Shown piece after piece: positions 26,686 to 32,484 of a DNA stretch of 32,484 nt. Position numbers and translations under genes: made by a program. How positions within the stretch are numbered: the first letter of the stretch is position 1; each line of letters starts with the position of its first letter. Source of the stretch: Trichomonas tenax (taxonomy: Eukaryota; Parabasalia; Trichomonadida; Trichomonadidae); NCBI GenBank assembly GCA_023091735.1, contig JALKBU010000573.1, forward strand, positions 1-32,484. The letters run 5' to 3'. The notes below the pieces were generated by a model that was not told the DNA's origin, ran no database searches, and worked only from the letters and a program-made list of their open reading frames with translations.

Positions 26686-29600
26686 ATGTCTTTGTGTATT
26701 GCAAATGGGTTGCGCCCTCTTGATGTTTTCCCATTTGCAACATATCAGGAGAAAACCGCCGCCCAGATCATGAATGACTTGAGGATCAGCGAGTCTATTT
26801 TAGGTTTTGTTGGCCCATTTTATATCGAAAGTCTTAATACTGACTGCTTCCCACTGATTTTGCACCCAGAATTGGAAATAAAAGAAGAGATCGATACATA
26901 TAAACCACCTAAATATTACTTAAAAGCAATACCTGTTTCGCAAAGTGGACAATATTGGTTTTTCGTTGAAGTTCAGACTCAACTCAAGTCGGTTATTGAT
27001 CCAATAGCGGTACCAATATCCACTACCGAGATTTCGAAGATGACTGTTGAAGATATTCTTCTCGCTTTCAAAGCACGCTTTGGTTTTGATTTTTCAGACG
27101 AAAAAATATCAATGAGCGGGCAAGTTCTGTCACTGCAAGATCCTGCAAAACCAATTATTGACAAAACTAAGACGTGTATGCTTCAAATTTCATTAACAGT
27201 TTGTGAACAAGGAAGAAAGAAAATTACTGGTCGCGAACACATAGCACACGAAATCGTATCAACAGAAGAGTCTTATGTCAATGATTTGAAGATGTTAGAT
27301 GAATATTGGCAGCCTGCGTTTCAGAAGACGAAAATATTCGATGAAGCAGAACTTCACAAGCTATTTCGAGAAATTAAAGGAATCAGACAAGTGCACGAGA
27401 ATTTTCTTTCGGATTTAAAAACTATCGAAATTAGATTTGGATGCGAGCTTTCTTACGTGTTCCTGAAGCATTTGCAGAACTTTACAAAAGCAATGGTTTT
27501 TGTTTCAGCCTACAAAGCGCTTGACGATATGGTGAAAGCGAAAAGATCGACAAAATCAATCGATAAACAGTTTAAAGAAATCGAAGTAAAATGCCCAGAT
27601 AGTTTTGAGCGCACATTTCTGTCAATTTACATCACTCCAGTCCAAAGATACCCAAGATATCCATTATTATTCCGCGAACTCGACAAATTCACGCCCAGTT
27701 TTCACGCCGAGAAAGAATACATCGGCTTTACGACACAGAAGTTAACAGCTGTTAACAAATGCGTTGATTCAATTTCGCACAGAGTTTTATCTTTACAGAA
27801 AATGGAGGAAATACAGAACGCTATGCCACCAAAATACGTTATCATCGAGCACGGCCGAGAACTCATTGAAGAAATCGAAGTTAGAATTGTATCAAAAAGA
27901 TCTGGACAAGGAAAATTGTTATTGTTCAACGACATCGTCCTCCTGTGCTATCAAAAGAAAAAACAAATAACTCCAATCATGAATTGCGATATATTGAATT
28001 TCCAATTTGCAAATGGAAAGCCAACAATATACTCATTTTACATTGTTTGGGAAGGAGAGTCCTACCAGGTCGATTTTACATATTTAAACGACAAACGAAA
28101 TTGGCTCTATCAATATCATACAACAATTGCAGAAAAATACAAGAAAATCAACATCACACAGCCGTTCATCACATGGTTGGACGTCGACATGGCACAGTGC
28201 ATCACAGAGAGAATCTCACACGATGGCTGTGTTTCTGCAGGTTCTGCTTTCTTCTTTGGAGGTGCGAATGCTGCTTTTGTTTCCACATCATCTCTTATTT
28301 GGTACGTTATTTCAGAACAAACGTGGGCATCAGAGGAAACTCCAGTTTCTGCACGTGAAGCACACACGATCACTGCACTCAGAGGTAATCTTTATGTTGC
28401 ATTTGGCTACTCGAAGAAATCCGGAAGAGTGTTTCATGATATTTGGTGCTACAACATCACATCAAAGCAATGGACGGAGATCAAACCAAAGAATGAAAAG
28501 CCTCTCGCTCGTTACGGACACACATGCGTTGCCTACGACAAGAAGCTGTACTTCTATGGTGGAAAAATCTGCAAGAGAAAAGGTTCTTCAGACGCTTATT
28601 GTACAGAATTAATCTCTGTTTACGAGCCTGAAACAAACGAATATTACGAGCTTCAGCATACATCTTTCTTCCCAGAAGCACGCTATGGACACACAGCAAC
28701 GTTAATGAGAAGAAAGCACGCAAGAATGGTTGTCGTTGCAGGAAGATCAGATGAATTTTTCGGAGATTGCTGGATTTACGATTTCAAGTCCGGAAAATGG
28801 TCATCTCGTGTCAGAGCAAATGTTGATTCGAGGTTTGATCACAAAGCATGTCTCGTCGGAAGATGGCTGTTCATCAAAGGTGGACTTAAAGATCCAAGCG
28901 GCAGAGAGAATGTTATCATCGACACGAAATCATGGACGATTGTCGAAGACGTCAAGCACTTAGGTAACGTTCCTCCAAACCTCTGTAGGCACACGCTTCT
29001 CTCGATAGATAACTTCAAGGCGCTCGTTTTTGGAGGAACAGACAGAAACAAACACAGAGATTACTCAACAGCTTGGATCGCTGATTTCGGCGGTTCCTCG
29101 CACAACTTCACAGACAGCAACAAGCCGATTGATCGCTACTGGCGCAACAACTCCATTGATTGGTTCACAAACACAGAGCAGGAAACAAACATGAAATTAG
29201 TTTCTGACGGCTCTCAGTATCTCTTCCTCAAGGAAGATTCTGGACTTCCATTGTTTATCAAGCAAGAAACGGCGAAAAAGAATCAGAAAGATTACGATGG
29301 AGATGGTGTGAAGGAATCCAAGTATGAAGAAATCAGACAGAAGAGAAAGCGCCGCGATGACTCAGACAATGAATCTGGATCGAAGAAACTTTCCGCTCCA
29401 AGAGTTCTCGAGTCAACAATGGAAGTTAGAAGATCCAAAGATTTCACAAATACACCAGTTTTTGCACCGCAGACATTTGCTCCAAACCAACAATCAATCT
29501 CAACAACAGCTCCACCGCCAGCTCAACAGCAATCTAAAGGAAGTATCAAATCAGCAAAATCATGTATGCAGTTCAACAAATTCAACTTTCAAGAATTGCA

Positions 29601-31038
29601 AGATCCGAATGCTAAGCCTCCAAGCAACGAATATTCACCAGGATCAACACATTATCCAAACCAGCAACAATATCAGATGTATCAGCAGTACCCACAGCAG
29701 TACTCCACACAACAGCAATATCAAAACCAATACAACGCGCGATCACCTCAATATCAGAACCAATACCAGAATCAGCAACGCCAATACCAAATCCCGAATC
29801 AGCAGTATCAGTACCCAAGCACAAATATTGCACCGACACAGCATTACCCCAACGTAAATCCACAGCAGACGCAGTACTCAAATGGAAATCAATATTCGAG
29901 TGCAAATCAGCAACAATACCAGCAATATAAACAGTATCCACAGTATCCTCAGCAGTATCAAGCAAATCAGCAATACATGCCAACAACATCATTCTCTTCA
30001 CCTCAGCAAGAAGTAATGCCACCTCCACAAAGCTATGTTTCGCTTCCATATCAATCGAATTCAATAAATGTCAATCAACAAGTTCAGCCACAATATACAG
30101 CAAATGTTCCACTGCCGCAAGTACATCCATCTTACTTCCAACAACAAGGAAGCTCCTCGAGTTCATCAATAGGATCATCGCCATCAAACGACACATCATA
30201 CAACTCTGATTCATCTATGGTTTCCAATCCACAAATGGCATTGCCGATTCCAAATTCACAAGAATTCATTTATCCTCCAGTCTATGCTCATAATTCGCAT
30301 CACACAGGAAAGACACTGCCAAAGCAAGAACCACCGGCTGTCAAATCTGCAAAACACGGCAGCTCACAGCGTCATAGTATCAGCGTACTCCAGAGCGAAT
30401 TAATCCAAGTGATGCAAAGCCAATCTGCTTCCAAATTAGTTAATTTGAATGCAAGATCAATGTCTCTAGAACCAGGATTGGTCAGCAAAATGGAACCAAG
30501 AATGATAATTCCTTTGAAGGAGAACAAACAGCCAATATACACGATGCAGCAGCCTCAATCCAATGCAGAATTTGTTGTCCCTGATAAATTTGTTCCACCA
30601 GCAGCAAACTTCTCGATGCCGGATTTTTGTAGCATTCTTAACATTAACGTCAGTATGGTTTCACCACTTGAAGAGAATGCCATCAAAAAGAAGTGCATGA
30701 AGCTTTGGCATGTTGCTTATGAGAATCATCAGTATGAGTCGAAGATTACAAAGATGAATGCGATAATCAATGGAAGCGGAGTTCCAGCAGGAATTACTCT
30801 TCGACTTAAGGTTTTCGAATATAACACAAGATCAGCAAAGATTATCAAAATAACATCTGATATCACTTGCGCCGAATTAATCAGTCGAGTGAAGGAGATG
30901 TCAAAACGTGATGTCCAGGTCATCACTGTCGAATCAGCGAAAGGCGTTCAACAAAATCTTGATGAAAATTCACTTCGAACAGCATTGAACTATGTATATT
31001 TCAAAGAAAATGGTTGCTTAACTGTTAACGCAATGTAG
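26686..31038 (+). CDS. RhoGEF (DH-PH) protein with Kelch repeats and Q-rich linker
   Basis: The 1450-residue multidomain protein begins with a ubiquitin-like or Ras-binding type fold (about 85-170). A DH/RhoGEF domain follows (about 180-375; REHIAHEIVSTEESYVNDLK, LKHLQNFTKA, ITPVQRYPRYPLLFRELDKF), then a PH domain (about 390-485; LLLFNDIVLLCYQKKK). Kelch-type beta-propeller repeats occupy about 500-790 (ARYGHTCVAYDKKLYFYGGK; RYGHTATLMR; FDHKACLVGRWLFIKGG). After a basic, nuclear-signal-like segment (KRKRRDD, about 890) comes a disordered Gln/Tyr/Pro/Asn-rich region (about 985-1150). The C-terminus (about 1295-1450) has another ubiquitin/RA-like fold. DH-PH domains activate Rho-family GTPases at membranes and the actin cytoskeleton; the Kelch propeller is a likely partner-binding module. 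ATG 26686 is the first in frame; stop is TAG. Confidence 0.87.
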   Translation: MSLCIANGLRPLDVFPFATYQEKTAAQIMNDLRISESILGFVGPFYIESLNTDCFPLILHPELEIKEEIDTYKPPKYYLKAIPVSQSGQYWFFVEVQTQLKSVIDPIAVPISTTEISKMTVEDILLAFKARFGFDFSDEKISMSGQVLSLQDPAKPIIDKTKTCMLQISLTVCEQGRKKITGREHIAHEIVSTEESYVNDLKMLDEYWQPAFQKTKIFDEAELHKLFREIKGIRQVHENFLSDLKTIEIRFGCELSYVFLKHLQNFTKAMVFVSAYKALDDMVKAKRSTKSIDKQFKEIEVKCPDSFERTFLSIYITPVQRYPRYPLLFRELDKFTPSFHAEKEYIGFTTQKLTAVNKCVDSISHRVLSLQKMEEIQNAMPPKYVIIEHGRELIEEIEVRIVSKRSGQGKLLLFNDIVLLCYQKKKQITPIMNCDILNFQFANGKPTIYSFYIVWEGESYQVDFTYLNDKRNWLYQYHTTIAEKYKKINITQPFITWLDVDMAQCITERISHDGCVSAGSAFFFGGANAAFVSTSSLIWYVISEQTWASEETPVSAREAHTITALRGNLYVAFGYSKKSGRVFHDIWCYNITSKQWTEIKPKNEKPLARYGHTCVAYDKKLYFYGGKICKRKGSSDAYCTELISVYEPETNEYYELQHTSFFPEARYGHTATLMRRKHARMVVVAGRSDEFFGDCWIYDFKSGKWSSRVRANVDSRFDHKACLVGRWLFIKGGLKDPSGRENVIIDTKSWTIVEDVKHLGNVPPNLCRHTLLSIDNFKALVFGGTDRNKHRDYSTAWIADFGGSSHNFTDSNKPIDRYWRNNSIDWFTNTEQETNMKLVSDGSQYLFLKEDSGLPLFIKQETAKKNQKDYDGDGVKESKYEEIRQKRKRRDDSDNESGSKKLSAPRVLESTMEVRRSKDFTNTPVFAPQTFAPNQQSISTTAPPPAQQQSKGSIKSAKSCMQFNKFNFQELQDPNAKPPSNEYSPGSTHYPNQQQYQMYQQYPQQYSTQQQYQNQYNARSPQYQNQYQNQQRQYQIPNQQYQYPSTNIAPTQHYPNVNPQQTQYSNGNQYSSANQQQYQQYKQYPQYPQQYQANQQYMPTTSFSSPQQEVMPPPQSYVSLPYQSNSINVNQQVQPQYTANVPLPQVHPSYFQQQGSSSSSSIGSSPSNDTSYNSDSSMVSNPQMALPIPNSQEFIYPPVYAHNSHHTGKTLPKQEPPAVKSAKHGSSQRHSISVLQSELIQVMQSQSASKLVNLNARSMSLEPGLVSKMEPRMIIPLKENKQPIYTMQQPQSNAEFVVPDKFVPPAANFSMPDFCSILNINVSMVSPLEENAIKKKCMKLWHVAYENHQYESKITKMNAIINGSGVPAGITLRLKVFEYNTRSAKIIKITSDITCAELISRVKEMSKRDVQVITVESAKGVQQNLDENSLRTALNYVYFKENGCLTVNAM

Positions 31039-31459
31039 TTTAGTTATTATTGTTAAATGTTTTTTAGTATGTTTTATTTTTAAAGAGTTATTGAAAAAAA
31101 AATAAGTGATTTTTCGCTATCTTCGACTGATAATAATTCAATTTGAAGCTTTGGGTTTATGATTTTCATTTTGTTGAAAAACAGATCATTGCTTCGTTTT
31201 TGTTGGATGTCCTGTTGGTTGAATACAATTTTCAAATGTATTGAATTCTTGTTGGATATTTACAGGAACTATATTTCGGCATTCAACCTCTTGATAAAAA
31301 TAAAAGGTTCTCCCTATTGAAATCGATATAAATGGACAATATGAATTGTAATAATCGTTGTTTTAATCCATTGCCAAGGCCGCCGCCAGGACCCCCACTC
31401 CATATCCACCATCGCCAACACCAGGAAGAGTCACAGATGAGAAGAATGGGATGGTCCAG
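31039..31459. other. Spacer after RhoGEF gene; possible Pro-rich frame
   Basis: An ATG at 31332 opens an 83-codon plus-strand frame with PRPPPGPPLHIHHRQHQEES, but most of it lies opposite a BspA relic and it has no recognisable family. The minus strand of the GC-rich part reads Gly-rich. Nothing firmer was found. Confidence 0.3.
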
Positions 31460-31642
31460 TTACAACCTCGGTGATTTGAATAGCTGCATCAGCAGATTCT
31501 CCATAACAAAATCACCAAGAGTTAGGCGCTCCAACAAAGGAATATTAGCAAAAACACAATGTGTTGATCTGTTGCCGATTTGAATTCCATTCGAGACAGT
31601 ACGATATGTTATATCTCGTTCTGCATGATATACAAAATCCAA
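31460..31642 (-). pseudogene. BspA-like N-terminal relic
   Basis: The minus-strand frame reads DFVYHAERDITYRTVSNGIQ then IGNRSTHCVFAN, close to the start of the decayed BspA gene at 19332 (YNAEQDITYRVISG). The frame opens at TTG, not ATG, directly after an in-frame TGA, and stops without reaching leucine-rich repeats. In another frame the same DNA reads GESADAAIQITEVVTG, so a frameshift is likely. It is a fragment of a BspA-family gene. Confidence 0.55.
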
Positions 31643-31779
31643 TCAAATCTGGAAAGGGAAAGAATGTATAAATAACTTTATGTCAGTTTTGACAATAAGG
31701 TTATAAATAAATTTGTTTTTTGAATGAAAATCTGCACATTAGAACATTTATTAATTTCAGTGATTCATTAACGCATTAG

Positions 31780-32090
31780 AGCTCATTGATACAATTGATA
31801 CTATCCGGAATAGTTAACAAAGAAATGTCGATTACCTATTTGTATTTTTTTATTTTTCTAGCATATGTGCAAAATTGAATTTGAGTGCGCACACGCATTA
31901 ATTTCGTGTATTTTGCTGACGGTGCAATGGATTTACTAGTGTAGGTAAGCTCGGATTTCCATGGTGAATTTTTTATACAACAAGTTTCAGAGAACAATGG
32001 TGGTATGAAGACAGCAATTGATAGGTAATTGTTTTTGTATCCTGTAATCAGCGCTTCCTTTGCAGAACAAGCTGATTTTGCGGGGAGCAA
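31780..32090 (-). pseudogene. Second BspA-like relic, frameshifted
   Basis: Around 31860-31830 the minus strand reads FCTYARKIKKYK then stop in one frame and IQIGNRHFFVNYSG then stop in the next; IQIGNR is identical to the neighbouring relic. A third frame reads SLLTIPDSINCINEL at about 31830-31785, the typical LTIPDSI start of a BspA repeat. The longer frame upstream (to 32090) has no recognised domain. The pieces fit one decayed N-terminus with two frameshifts. Confidence 0.45.
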
Positions 32091-32274
32091 AGAAATAATA
32101 AACGTTCATATTTATAAACAGAGAAGTAATTTAATCCAACAAATGGGCATACAATCGTGTGTAGCAATTGTTTATTCGAAAATTATCGCCAAAATTTGGT
32201 TCCAGCACATATTATTCACAAGATTTTGGTTGAATTTTTTCCCCGTTGACTTTTTTGAGTTTGGCGATTTTTAA

Positions 32275-32484
32275 CGAGTAAACCTCCTATCAAGCCAAAC
32301 TGAGAAGACATTTACGTGCTTTACAGGGGTGCCGAGTATGTTTATAGCATTTGCTTATCTATTTAACTTGAGGATCTCAATGCCTCCATGAGATTTCAGC
32401 GAATTTTGACATGTAAAATAACGAAAGTCAATATTTTCTACACTTATTATCTGATATTTATCATGTAAAGTCGAAAATTTGATA
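32275..32484. promoter_or_regulatory. Window end: spacer with two motif copies
   Basis: TGACATGTAAA (32407-32417) and TATCATGTAAA (32459-32469) occur in the same orientation 52 bases apart at the edge of the window. They suggest a gene starting just beyond the end. Confidence 0.4.

Noticed and set aside
29324..29857. 177-codon frame inside the RhoGEF Q-rich region
   Set aside because: It is an alternative frame of CAA/CAG-rich repeats, which stay open by composition.
1..32484. CRISPR array, bacterial operon or prophage
   Set aside because: The genes are eukaryotic, no regular repeat-spacer pattern exists, and no ribosome binding sites are seen.

Overview
The window looks like chromosomal DNA of a trichomonad (Parabasalia), closer to a Tritrichomonas or Trichomonas type genome than to anything bacterial. 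The reasons are AT-rich spacers, compact intronless eukaryotic genes on both strands, and gene families typical of these protists: BspA-like leucine-rich repeat proteins, ankyrin proteins with a trichomonad-type N-terminal region, saposin-like proteins and mariner-type transposon remains. The species is an inference; no rRNA is present to fix it.

Layout. 1-2205 is accessory: CA-rich tandem and inverted repeats, a hairpin 22 bases before a small Lys/Glu-rich ORF, then a truncated mariner-type DNA-binding protein on the minus strand ending in three consecutive stop codons beside a second hairpin. 2838-10270 is a gene core: a four-span membrane protein, a GAF/phosphodiesterase-like protein that has lost its catalytic histidines, the clamp-loader subunit Ctf8, V-ATPase subunit E and the ribosome-assembly factor Ebp2. 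10385-10930 is an island of palindromes and repeated promoter-like motifs. 12041-17837 holds a two-domain saposin-like protein, a SAC phosphoinositide phosphatase with a FYVE-like zinc finger, a 50-residue C2HC zinc-finger protein, a candidate box C/D snoRNA and ribosomal protein eS12.

18193-24968 mixes dead and live genes: a BCP1/BCCIP homologue with two in-frame stops, a decayed BspA-like gene, an apparently intact Svp26/TEX261-family gene, a 1.7-kb TIR element flanked by TA, and an ankyrin gene with two in-frame stops. 25053-31038 holds a BTB plus discoidin-like protein and a large RhoGEF-PH-Kelch protein. 31460-32090 contains two more BspA-like N-terminal relics.

How the genes relate: most are independent single transcription units and I see no operon-like pathway. 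Several belong to membrane and cytoskeletal control (SAC phosphatase, RhoGEF-Kelch, V-ATPase, Svp26-like cargo receptor) and ribosome production (Ebp2, eS12, possibly the snoRNA and BCP1). The most general unexplained signal is a degenerate 11-base motif, TGNCAYGTAAA or its complement, repeated in clusters in many of the spacers, often close to start codons. It is a candidate promoter element.
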